NCBI GenBank assembly: GCA_049964655.1
Contig: JBMFXC010000075.1
Coordinates: 1-12,731 of the forward strand
DNA from: JAJZJT01 sp049964655
GTDB lineage: Bacteria > Actinomycetota > Acidimicrobiia > Acidimicrobiales > RAAP-2
Length of the DNA: 12,731 nucleotides
Direction of reading: 5' to 3'
The translations under genes were made by a program, and so were the position numbers. Every line of letters starts with the position of its first letter. The stretch's first letter is position 1. The notes under the pieces are model-generated. The model did no database searches and was not told the DNA's origin. It saw only the letters and a program-made list of their open reading frames with translations. Positions 1 to 6,598 of the stretch are shown here, in pieces.

Positions 1-49
1 CCGACGACCCCGACGGGCTGCGACCGGACGGTCGGCTCAGGAGGTGGGG

Positions 50-1348
50 TCAGAGGTCGAAGAGGACGCGCACGGCCTCGACCAGCCGCTCGCCTCGGGG
101 CGTGCCAACCGCCTCCTTGACGGCGACGGTCGGGGTGTGGAGGAGCTTGGCCATGGCGGTGCGCGTGACCGCCTCGACCACCGCCCACTGCTCGTCGGTG
201 AGCTCGGGGTGCCTCGACCGCAACCGGGCGAGCTCGGCCAGCCGCACCTCGTCGGCACGGGTGCGCAAGGCCGCCACCACCGGCGCCGCCCCGCGGGCCC
301 GACTGGCGACCCGGTAGCGCTCGACCTCCTCGGCCACGATGGTCGTAGCCTGGGTCACTTCGCCCCGGCGACCCGAGAGCGCCTCGGCCACCGAGGCCCG
401 CAGCACCTCCATGTCGACGAGCTCGACACCGGCGAGGCCACCGGCTGCCGGTGAGACGTTGCGCGGCACGCCGAGGTCCACGACGAGCAGGTCCCCTCTT
501 CCCGCCGCCACGCGCCGCGCCGCGACGTCGGCCAGGGTCGTCTCGTCGACGACCGGGTGCGCGGTGGCCACCGACGTGAAGGCCACGTCGGCGTCGACCA
601 GGGCGTCAGGCAGACGAGCGAGGGACGTGACGACCACCGTCGGGGCGTCCGCCCCTGCCCGTTCGACGACGGCGTCGCGCACCGCGGTGGCCCGGGTACG
701 GGTCCGGTTCACCACGGTCACGTGGTCGACCCGTTGGCCGACCAGCGCGTGGGCGAGCCCTTCGCCCATCTCGCCAGCCCCGACGACGACCGCTCGCAGG
801 CCGGCCAGCCCTCCCGGGCGACGCTGGGCAGCCAGGGCGACGGCCCCGTGGGACAACGAGGTGGTCCCCCGGGCGATGGCGGTCTCGGAGCGGACCCGCT
901 TGCCCGTCTCGACAGCGTGGCGGAACAGGGAACCGAGCACGGGCCCCGCCGTCCGTGCCTGGTGCGCCCGTTCCCACGCCCGCCGGACCTGCCCCAACAC
1001 CTCGGACTCGCCGAGGACGGCCGAGCGGAGGCCTGCGGCCACGGCGAAGAGGTGCCGTGCCACGTCGTCGTCGAAGTGGACCGTCAGGTACGGCTCGAGC
1101 GCCTCGGGTCTGGTCGAAGCCGTCGTCGCCAGGAACTCACGCAGCTCGTCCACACCGGCGTGGAAGCGGTCGACGACGGCGTAGACCTCGGTACGCAGGC
1201 AGGTCGACACCACGGCCACCTCGGACAGGTTGGAGCGGTCGGCCAGGGAGGCAAGGGCCTTGGGCAACGCGTCCTCGCCGACCGACACCCGCTCGAGGAG
1301 CTCGAGCGGGGCGTTGCTCTCCTCGATCCCGACGACGACGACCGACAC
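50..1348 (-). CDS. hemA: Glutamyl-tRNA reductase
   Basis: This enzyme catalyses NADPH-dependent reduction of glutamyl-tRNA(Glu) to glutamate-1-semialdehyde, the committed step of C5 tetrapyrrole (heme) synthesis in the cytoplasm. The protein is 432 aa, normal for the family. The N-terminal catalytic domain carries the active-site Cys50 in STCLRTEVYAV, where most relatives have STCNR. GESEVLGQVR lies at about 113-122. A Rossmann domain follows (VVVGAGEMGEG, then VVNRTRTRA), with DLGVPRNV near the interdomain region and a C-terminal helical dimerisation domain (HTPTVAVKEA). The GTG start is chosen because it gives the correct N-terminus and has GAGGG 9 nt upstream. It lies 106 bp downstream of rex, the classic actinobacterial rex-hemA arrangement. 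hemC would be expected next, but the remaining 49 bp show no start codon that I can identify. Confidence 0.96.
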   Translation of the reverse strand: MSVVVVGIEESNAPLELLERVSVGEDALPKALASLADRSNLSEVAVVSTCLRTEVYAVVDRFHAGVDELREFLATTASTRPEALEPYLTVHFDDDVARHLFAVAAGLRSAVLGESEVLGQVRRAWERAHQARTAGPVLGSLFRHAVETGKRVRSETAIARGTTSLSHGAVALAAQRRPGGLAGLRAVVVGAGEMGEGLAHALVGQRVDHVTVVNRTRTRATAVRDAVVERAGADAPTVVVTSLARLPDALVDADVAFTSVATAHPVVDETTLADVAARRVAAGRGDLLVVDLGVPRNVSPAAGGLAGVELVDMEVLRASVAEALSGRRGEVTQATTIVAEEVERYRVASRARGAAPVVAALRTRADEVRLAELARLRSRHPELTDEQWAVVEAVTRTAMAKLLHTPTVAVKEAVGTPRGERLVEAVRVLFDL

Positions 1349-1454
1349 CTTGGCGTACCCTCACTTGCTCCGCCGAAGCTGGTGCGGCACCGTTCCCCAG
1401 CGGCACGGCCCGCTGCTCCAGCATGCCGGGCTCCGACAGGTGCCGCCAGTCGCC

Positions 1455-2210
1455 TTACTCGGGGTTGCGGCTCGACAGGCCGACGCTGCCGATGACCGGC
1501 ATCCGGCCCGCCACCGCATCCGGTCGACGTCGGGACTGGTAGAAGCTCATGATCTGGAGCTCGATGCTCAGGTCCACGTAGCGCAGGAGGACCCGCGGCG
1601 GCACGGTGAGCACCCGGGGGGCGAAGTTGAGCAGGGAGCCCACGCCGGCGGCGACCAACAGGTCGGCGACGTCCTGGGCCGCTCGGGCAGGTGTGGCGAT
1701 GACCCCGATGGCGTCGGCGTGCTCCCCGACCATGGGGGGCAGCTCGTCGAGGTGGCGGACGACCACGCCGGCGACCTCGTCTCCGACGACCGACGGAGCG
1801 ACGTCGAAGAGCGCGGCGACGCGAAAGCCGCGGGCGGCGAACCCCTGTGCATGGGCGAGGGCACGACCCAGGTTGCCCATGCCCACGATGATGATCGGCC
1901 ACTCGTGGTCGAGCCCGAGCTCGCGGTCGATCTGCTCGATCAGGAAGGCGGTGTCGTAGCCGGCACCCCGGGTGCCGAAGGACCCGAGCAACGAGAGGTC
2001 CTTGCGCACCTTGGCCGCGTTGACCCGTGCCAGGGAACCGAGCTGGTCCGAGGACACGGTCGTCGTGCCCGAACGGAGGAGCTCTTCGAGGATCCGTTGG
2101 TAGACGGGGAGACGACCGACCGTCGGCTCCGGGATACGACGCCGTGAGCGGCCGCGGCCGGTCACCTCCCGCCCAGCCGACCTGCCCGAGTCCCCCTCCG
2201 TTCCCACCAT
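1455..2210 (-). CDS. rex: Redox-sensing transcriptional repressor Rex
   Basis: Rex is a homodimeric DNA-binding repressor that senses the NADH/NAD+ ratio; NADH releases it from DNA. The protein is 251 aa. A winged helix at about 26-85 begins RIPEPTVGRLPVYQRIL and includes VNAAKVRKDLSLLGSFGTRG, the strongly conserved Rex recognition region. A Rossmann NADH-binding domain follows, with IIIVGMGNLGRAL at about 106-118, then IGVIATPARAAQ, LLNFAPRVL and the C-terminal swap helix VDLSIELQIMSFYQ. The frame stays open upstream to 2453, but that extension is low-complexity and overlaps the SAM hydrolase gene. ATG at 2210 is preferred because it has a TACGAT -10 hexamer 8 nt upstream and no Shine-Dalgarno. 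Residues 1-25 and about 230-251 are non-conserved tails. Known Rex targets in actinobacteria include cytochrome bd, NADH dehydrogenase and rex-hemA itself. No clear ROP palindrome is visible upstream. Confidence 0.96.
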   Translation of the reverse strand: MVGTEGDSGRSAGREVTGRGRSRRRIPEPTVGRLPVYQRILEELLRSGTTTVSSDQLGSLARVNAAKVRKDLSLLGSFGTRGAGYDTAFLIEQIDRELGLDHEWPIIIVGMGNLGRALAHAQGFAARGFRVAALFDVAPSVVGDEVAGVVVRHLDELPPMVGEHADAIGVIATPARAAQDVADLLVAAGVGSLLNFAPRVLTVPPRVLLRYVDLSIELQIMSFYQSRRRPDAVAGRMPVIGSVGLSSRNPE

Positions 2211-2218
2211 GGGCGGCG

Positions 2219-2224
2219 ATCGTA
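2219..2224 (-). promoter_or_regulatory. Predicted leaderless -10 box for rex
   Basis: On the minus strand TACGAT is followed by 8 nt and then the rex ATG. The pattern TANNNT close to the start codon, with no ribosome binding site, fits an actinobacterial leaderless promoter. A weak -35 candidate, TTGCCG, lies 19 nt upstream. Two copies of GCCGGTCG precede the box. The promoter lies in the 65-bp gap after the SAM hydrolase gene, so rex-hemA may be transcribed separately from proC. Confidence 0.5.
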
Positions 2225-2275
2225 GAACGACCGGCCCCGCGACCGGCAATCCGCGCCACCTACCGGCGATCCCCG

Positions 2276-3274
2276 CTACGTCGAGGCCGACTCTCGGCGC
2301 CGGCGTTCGAGGCGGACCCCGGTGCCAACCAGGCCATCTGGCGCGATCCTCGACGGCGAGCCAGCCAGGCGGTCGGCGGCGCTGGCGCGGTCGGCCACGA
2401 GCGCAAGGTGCCCGGCGGCGTCGACGAGCAGACCGAGGCCCCCAGGCGGGCACGCGGCGAACGTCCGCACGACAACAGCGGGGACGGCAGCGGGGACGGC
2501 AGCGGGGACGGCAGCGGGGACGGCAGCCGCTGGGGGAACGGCTGTTCGTTCGGCACCGGCTGCGCCCGTCTCCCCGTCACCGGTTCCGCTGCTGGCAAGG
2601 ATCGTCACCGACACCGGGTCACCCGGCCCGACCCCCAGGCTGACGAGCGCCGTGGCATCGGCGGCGAGCTGCACGTTGCCGAACCGGTCGACGCCGACGA
2701 CCGGGGTGACCAGGCTCACCGCCGACCCATCCCTCTCCACGTGCGTCCGGGGCAGCGGCGGTCCGGGGACGAGAGACCCGGGACCGGCGAGCTCGCCGAG
2801 GTCACCAGGGTCACCACCGGTGGCGAGGTGTGCCGCCGCCGGGGCGAACACGTCACGGCCGTCGAAGGTCGTGGCCGGTGGCGTACCCGTTCGGACCGGC
2901 GCTGTCCGAAGGCGTGCCGGATCGAGCACGACCACGTCGAGGACGCCGCCCAGGCTGTCGGCGGCCGGAAGGAGGAGCCCGTTGTCCGGACCGACCAGCC
3001 AGTGCGGCCCGCCGTCTGCCGGGTCGACGTGGACGGCAACCGGGCGGCGACCAGTCCCGACCCCGGGGTCGACCACCGCCACGACGACGCCGTCGCCGAG
3101 GAACGGGACGCACCGAGCCAGGGCGGCGGCCCCGGCCGTCACGTCGAAGGGCGGAACCCCGTGAGTGAGGTCGACCATCGGCACACCCGGTGCCAGCCGG
3201 CCGAGGACCGCGTGGACCACGCCGACGAACTCGTCGGCCAGGCCGTAGTCGGACAGGAAGTACAGCGTCGCCAC
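2276..3274 (-). CDS. SAM hydroxide adenosyltransferase (DUF62 / SAM hydrolase family)
   Basis: The family hydrolyses S-adenosylmethionine to adenosine and methionine and is related to the fluorinase and chlorinase. The protein is 332 aa. Family features in order: LYFLSDYGLADEFVG (about 4-18, with Asp9), VVDPGVGTGRR (Asp69 and Arg76, matching two members of the family's Asp-Arg-His triad), LVGPDNGLL (about 93-101), TFDGRDVFAPAAAHLA (about 136-151), the C-terminal-domain motif VDRFGNVQLA, then RTFAACPPGGLG and DRASAADRLAG. The family commonly has His where residue 138 here is Asp. An AAVP tandem repeat interrupts the C-terminal domain at about 248-266. The GTG at 3274 is chosen because it begins the conserved fold 10 nt after the proC stop; the longer open frame to 3394 runs into proC. 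Probably cotranscribed with proC. The in vivo role of this family is unclear. Confidence 0.88.
   Translation of the reverse strand: MATLYFLSDYGLADEFVGVVHAVLGRLAPGVPMVDLTHGVPPFDVTAGAAALARCVPFLGDGVVVAVVDPGVGTGRRPVAVHVDPADGGPHWLVGPDNGLLLPAADSLGGVLDVVVLDPARLRTAPVRTGTPPATTFDGRDVFAPAAAHLATGGDPGDLGELAGPGSLVPGPPLPRTHVERDGSAVSLVTPVVGVDRFGNVQLAADATALVSLGVGPGDPVSVTILASSGTGDGETGAAGAERTAVPPAAAVPAAVPAAVPAAVPAVVVRTFAACPPGGLGLLVDAAGHLALVADRASAADRLAGSPSRIAPDGLVGTGVRLERRRRESAST
2480..2527. repeat. 12-bp tandem repeat, 4 perfect copies, inside the SAM hydrolase gene
   Basis: Four perfect head-to-tail copies of ggggacggcagc (plus-strand reading) are present, with a partial copy just before them. Because 12 is a multiple of 3, the array stays in frame and encodes Ala-Ala-Val-Pro repeats on the minus strand, probably a flexible linker or loop in the C-terminal domain. 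It is likely length-variable between strains by replication slippage. Confidence 0.95.
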
Positions 3275-3284
3275 TGGGGCCTGG

Positions 3285-4076
3285 TCAGCGGCCCAGCTGG
3301 CGCGACCGTTCGGTGGCGGCGGCGACCGCTTCGATGAAGGCGGACCTGACGGCCTTGAGCTCGAGCGTTCGCAGGGCCATCGCGGTGGTACCACCAGGCG
3401 AGGTGACGTCGGCGCGGAGCTCCGCCGGATCGGCGCCCGTCTCGGCGAGGAGCCGGGCCGAGCCGAGGAGCGTCTCGACGACGAGGGTGCGGCTCACCGG
3501 ACGGGCCAAGCCAGCGGCCACGCCCGCCTCGATCAGCGCCTCGGCGACCAGAAAGAGGTACGCGGGCCCGGATCCCGACACACCGGTGACGGCGTCGAGG
3601 TACCGCTCGGGGAGTCGGACCACGGTCCCCACGGCAGCGAGCACGCTCTCGGCCCAGTCGAGATCGGCGCCGCTCACGTGGCTCCCGCCCGCCATGGCGG
3701 CGACGCCGGCACCGATCAGGGAGGGCGTGTTGGGCATGGCACGGACCACGGGGGTCCCGGCGGGGAGGTGTGCCTCGAGGCGGCCGGCGGCCAGACCCGC
3801 CACCACCGACAGCACGCGGCCGGGGGTATGTGGGGCGACGGCGCGGCACGCCGCCTCGGCGACGTCCGGTTTGACGGCGAGCAGGACGGCATCGGCAACC
3901 ACGGGCACCGGCGTCACCAGCACCCCGGGGTGGGTGCCTGCCAGCCGGTGGCGGACCGAGTCGTCGGGATCGCAGACCGCGAGGGCCTCCGGAGACGCCC
4001 ACCCTTGACGGACCAACCCGTCGACCAGGGCCGACCCCATCTTGCCTCCGCCCATCACCAGCAGCTCGATCGCCAT
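3285..4076 (-). CDS. proC: Pyrroline-5-carboxylate reductase
   Basis: ProC catalyses the last step of proline biosynthesis, reducing 1-pyrroline-5-carboxylate with NAD(P)H in the cytoplasm. The protein is 263 aa, a typical length. The N-terminal Rossmann fold has VMGGGKMGSAL (about 7-17) and VLLAVKPD (about 64-71). RAMPNTPSLIGAG (about 112-124) is the family hallmark. The helical C-terminal domain contains the signature DAVTGVSGSGPAYLF (about 161-175) and DVTSPGGTTAMAL (about 223-235). The ATG at 4076 directly precedes the conserved beta strand. It has no Shine-Dalgarno but has a TAGCGT hexamer 8 nt upstream. The SAM hydrolase gene follows after 10 nt, so the two are probably an operon. In mycobacteria proC lies in the same chromosomal neighbourhood as mshA and hemA. 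Confidence 0.97.
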   Translation of the reverse strand: MAIELLVMGGGKMGSALVDGLVRQGWASPEALAVCDPDDSVRHRLAGTHPGVLVTPVPVVADAVLLAVKPDVAEAACRAVAPHTPGRVLSVVAGLAAGRLEAHLPAGTPVVRAMPNTPSLIGAGVAAMAGGSHVSGADLDWAESVLAAVGTVVRLPERYLDAVTGVSGSGPAYLFLVAEALIEAGVAAGLARPVSRTLVVETLLGSARLLAETGADPAELRADVTSPGGTTAMALRTLELKAVRSAFIEAVAAATERSRQLGR

Positions 4077-4084
4077 GCGGCGCG

Positions 4085-4090
4085 ACGCTA
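4085..4090 (-). promoter_or_regulatory. Predicted leaderless -10 box for proC
   Basis: Minus-strand TAGCGT ends 8 nt before the proC ATG, inside the 75-bp gap after the YbjN-domain gene. The start has no Shine-Dalgarno. No convincing -35 element was seen, which is common for actinobacterial promoters. Confidence 0.45.
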
Positions 4091-4151
4091 CCAGTGGCGC
4101 GTCGGCCTGCTCAGGGGCCGCGGAGCGCCTCGAGCACCCGGTGCCGACGGC

Positions 4152-4667
4152 TCACCCCCGCCGGTGAGCCGGGGGGCGACGCCGAAAGCGGCTGGCGAAG
4201 CCCAGGGACATCGCCGTGGGGAAGCACTCGTCGACCGCAGCCAGGGAGGCACCGACGATGCGGTCGAGCTCGACGTCGTCGACCCGTTCCACCGGAACGC
4301 GACCAACCAGGTAGAGGGCGTCTTCGGCTCCGATGGCGAAGGTCATCCCCCACAGGTCGGCGTTCCTGCGGAGGAGGTAGGCGTACGTCTCGGCAACGTG
4401 CTCCTCGGGAGCGGGCATGAGCTGGACTTCGTGGCGAAGGGTCCGTTGGTGCAGGGTCAGCCACACCGTGACGAGCTCCTTCTCCTCGCCCTGGAACCTC
4501 AGCGCCCAGCGAGGCGTCCCCCTGGCCGCCGCGTCCTCGCCCCCGGTCCGTTCGGCGGCCACGAGGAAGGTGCCCTCGGCCAGGGCGCTCGCCGCCCACC
4601 GGTCCACGACGGCACACACCTCGGCGTGCTCGGTGTCGTCGAGCACGCCAGCCCATCGGTCGGTCAC
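4152..4667 (-). CDS. YbjN domain-containing protein (partner gene of mshA)
   Basis: A 171-aa protein with the YbjN / type III secretion chaperone-like fold. Visible family features are FLVAAERT, the strand pair RWALRFQGEEKELVTVWLTL, QRTLRHEVQLMPAPEE, TYAYLLRRNADLWGMTFAIG and DALYLVGRVPVERV, followed by a helix with the second-half motif GASLAAVDECFPTAM. The C-terminal tail is Arg/Pro-rich. The GTG at 4667 overlaps the mshA stop as GTGA and has GGTGGAG about 5 nt upstream, implying translational coupling; a second GTG two codons upstream is possible. A YbjN-family gene directly after mshA is conserved in actinobacteria (Rv0487 after Rv0486 in M. tuberculosis). No biochemical function is established for this protein. 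The coupling suggests a chaperone-like or regulatory role linked to MshA, which is inference. Confidence 0.9.
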   Translation of the reverse strand: MTDRWAGVLDDTEHAEVCAVVDRWAASALAEGTFLVAAERTGGEDAAARGTPRWALRFQGEEKELVTVWLTLHQRTLRHEVQLMPAPEEHVAETYAYLLRRNADLWGMTFAIGAEDALYLVGRVPVERVDDVELDRIVGASLAAVDECFPTAMSLGFASRFRRRPPAHRRG

Positions 4668-5911
4668 CGACACTCCACCAGGTGACCGGCGGTGAGCTCC
4701 TCGTAGATCTCCCGCAGGAGGACCGCTGCCCGCGCCCAGGTGTACCGACGCGCCCTGATGACGGCATGGCTGCCCAGCCGCTCGGCGAGCAGGGGCTCGG
4801 CGACGATCTGGCGGACCCAGGCGGCGAACGCCTCCGGGGTGGGGTCCTCGACGAGATAGCCCGTCCTCCCGTGGTCGACGAGGGTCTGGAGCCCTCCGAC
4901 CTCGGAGGCGACCACCGGCGTGCCGCACGCCGCCGCCTCGAGGGCCACGAGCCCGAAGGACTCGGACCGGCTCGGCACCAGGCACACGTCGGCAGCCCGG
5001 TAGAAAGTCGACAGCAGCTCGTGCGGCTGGGGCGGTACGAAGGACACCGCGCCGGCGAGCCCGAGGGCACCGACCAGGTCACGAAGGCGGACGAGCTCGT
5101 CGCGCCCGTGAGGGCCGCTCGGGCCGCCCACCACGACCAGTCGGGCGTCGGCGTGGTCGGCGCGCAGCGCATCGAGGGTCCGCACTGCCACCTCGACACC
5201 CTTGAGCGGCTGGACCCGGCCGACGAAAAGGAGAAGCGGACCGTCCTCGGGGACCCCGATGGCTCGGCGCGCTCTCGGCCGGTACCCGGGGCCGAAGAAG
5301 GCGTGGTCGACACCGGGAGCGACGATCCGGATGCGGGTGGCGTCGGCGTGGTAGAGGTGGGTGATCTGCTCGGCCTCGACGGAGCACGAGGCCAGCACGG
5401 TGTCCGAGCAGTGGATCACGGCAGCCTCGGCCTCGGCACGGCGCACGAAGGCGTCGTGCTCGACCTCTTCGGGGCTGGCCTCCGCCTTCACCCGGTCGAG
5501 CGTGTGGAACGTCGACACCAGGGGGAGCGAGAAGCGGTGCTTGACGGCATGACCGGCCACGCCGCTCAGCCAGTAATTGGCGTGGATGGCGTCGAAGGGG
5601 AGGTCGGCACCGAGCGACTCGACCAGCTTGCCCACGCCGTCGGCGAACTCCTCGACGTAGGCAGCAAGCTCCTCTTTCACCACCGGCTCGGGTGGGCCGG
5701 CCGGGACGTGGTGGACGCGGAACCCGGGCTCCACGGTGGTGGTTGGAGGCAGTTCGTCCGACCACGCTCGCGTGAACACGTCGCACTCGACGCCGGCTCG
5801 GGCGAGGGCCGAGGTCAGCTCGCGTACGTAGACGTTCATGCCGCCACCGTCGCCCGTGCCGGGCTGAGCGAGCGGCGAGGTGTGCATCGACAGGACTGCG
5901 AGGCGCCTCAT
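4664..5911 (-). CDS. mshA: D-inositol-3-phosphate glycosyltransferase MshA
   Basis: MshA transfers N-acetylglucosamine from UDP-GlcNAc to 1D-myo-inositol-3-phosphate, the first committed step of mycothiol biosynthesis. It is a GT4-family GT-B enzyme of 415 aa, a typical length. The glycine loop GTGDGGGMNVYV (about 18-29) and HANYWLSG (about 110-117) belong to the acceptor side, with STFHTLDRVK at about 133-142. The donor side has FVGRVQPLKG (Arg232, Lys237) and SRSESFGLVALEA, whose Glu317 and Glu325 form the EX7E motif, followed by CGTPVVAS. The ATG at 5911 begins the first beta strand directly and has TAGGCT 9 nt upstream without a Shine-Dalgarno. The last 4 bp overlap the YbjN gene. Its presence implies mycothiol production and places the organism in the Actinomycetota. 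Confidence 0.96.
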   Translation of the reverse strand: MRRLAVLSMHTSPLAQPGTGDGGGMNVYVRELTSALARAGVECDVFTRAWSDELPPTTTVEPGFRVHHVPAGPPEPVVKEELAAYVEEFADGVGKLVESLGADLPFDAIHANYWLSGVAGHAVKHRFSLPLVSTFHTLDRVKAEASPEEVEHDAFVRRAEAEAAVIHCSDTVLASCSVEAEQITHLYHADATRIRIVAPGVDHAFFGPGYRPRARRAIGVPEDGPLLLFVGRVQPLKGVEVAVRTLDALRADHADARLVVVGGPSGPHGRDELVRLRDLVGALGLAGAVSFVPPQPHELLSTFYRAADVCLVPSRSESFGLVALEAAACGTPVVASEVGGLQTLVDHGRTGYLVEDPTPEAFAAWVRQIVAEPLLAERLGSHAVIRARRYTWARAAVLLREIYEELTAGHLVECR

Positions 5912-5920
5912 GCGCCGTCG

Positions 5921-5926
5921 AGCCTA
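5921..5926 (-). promoter_or_regulatory. Predicted leaderless -10 box for mshA
   Basis: Minus-strand TAGGCT is followed by 9 nt and the mshA ATG. The same hexamer precedes the RsiG-like gene at nearly the same distance. It lies in the 29-bp gap after the XRE gene, so mshA can have its own promoter despite the tight packing. Confidence 0.5.
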
Positions 5927-5940
5927 TCGGTGCAGGTGCC

Positions 5941-6531
5941 TCACTCGGCAGCCGACCTCGGGCGCCGAGGCACCGAGGCACCGCGGAACGAGCCAGCGGC
6001 CCGGGTCCCCGCAGTGGCGCCGGCGCCTTCCTCCACGACGACGCTGCCGGTCCGATGCGGTTCCGCCGCCACGGTCGCACCGTTGGTCACCCGGGTTCCG
6101 GCATCCCCGTGGCGGCGTTCCCCGTCGGGGTCGTCGGGATCGTTCTCGTGGCGGAAGGAGAGGTAGATCCGGAGGAGGACCTGCTTTTGGTCCTCGGAGA
6201 GGTACCGGTCGGAGAGAATGTACCGAGCGAGGTCGCCCTCCCCGTCCGGTCGCTCGAGGATGCCGGCCTGCACGTAGAGCGTCTCGGCCGAGATGCGGAG
6301 CGCCTTGGCGATCTGCTGGAGGATCTCGGCGGACGGTCGGCGCAGTCCTCGCTCGATCTGGCTGAGGTAGGGGTTCGACACGCCCGCCAGCTCGGAGAGG
6401 CGCCGGAGCGACAGCCGAGCCGTGTTGCGCTGTTCGCGGATGAAGGCACCGAGGTCGTTCACCCGGTCGGGGAGGTCGCGGACGAACGGCGACCCCTGGC
6501 CGTGGCCACCCGCCGGGCTCGCCGCTGTCAC
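5941..6531 (-). CDS. XRE-family helix-turn-helix regulator (Rv0474-like)
   Basis: A 196-aa cytoplasmic DNA-binding protein. The helix-turn-helix lies at about 27-90: LGAFIREQRNTARLSLRRLSE, then AGVSNPYLSQIERGLRRPSAE, then ILQQIAKALRISAETLYVQAG. This closely resembles the actinobacterial Rv0474 type, including the following ILERPDG segment and a short helical region with DQKQVLLRIYLSFR (about 114-127). From about 130 the sequence is acidic, then Gly/Ala/Arg-rich and probably disordered. The GTG at 6531 is chosen for GGGGA about 5 nt upstream; an internal GTG at codon 24 is less likely. From memory, Rv0474 has been reported as a copper-responsive regulator, but no copper-binding motif can be identified here, so the ligand is unassigned. 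It lies between the RsiG-like gene (67-bp gap) and mshA. Confidence 0.88.
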   Translation of the reverse strand: MTAASPAGGHGQGSPFVRDLPDRVNDLGAFIREQRNTARLSLRRLSELAGVSNPYLSQIERGLRRPSAEILQQIAKALRISAETLYVQAGILERPDGEGDLARYILSDRYLSEDQKQVLLRIYLSFRHENDPDDPDGERRHGDAGTRVTNGATVAAEPHRTGSVVVEEGAGATAGTRAAGSFRGASVPRRPRSAAE

Positions 6532-6598
6532 CGGTTCCCCGCTCCGGACGTCCCTCCTCCGTCGCGCCGCCCCCTGTCGAGGGGCGACCGGCAGTCCG

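Noticed and set aside
1..49. Start of hemC downstream of hemA
   Set aside because: hemC is expected here by synteny, but no ATG, GTG or TTG with a ribosome binding site is visible on the minus strand in these bases.
2211..2453. 81-residue N-terminal extension of Rex
   Set aside because: It is Arg/Pro-rich, non-conserved and overlaps the upstream SAM hydrolase gene; ATG at 2210 fits the family length.
2027..3337. 436-aa plus-strand open frame opposite rex and the SAM hydrolase gene
   Set aside because: It is antisense to clearly conserved genes and its translation is repetitive and unlike any family I recognise.
5956..5970. Hairpin CCTCGG-GCG-CCGAGG near the end of the XRE gene as a terminator
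   Set aside because: It lies inside the coding sequence, has no U-tract and is short; such dyads are common at this GC content.
4682..6166. 494-aa plus-strand open frame opposite mshA and the XRE gene
   Set aside because: It is antisense to two clear genes, has low-complexity composition without recognisable motifs, and is typical of third-position GC bias in high-GC DNA.
6554..6590. Hairpin between the RsiG-like and XRE genes (CCCCT/AGGGG stem) as a terminator
   Set aside because: The stem is short, with a bulge and no following U-tract, so it was not listed as a feature.
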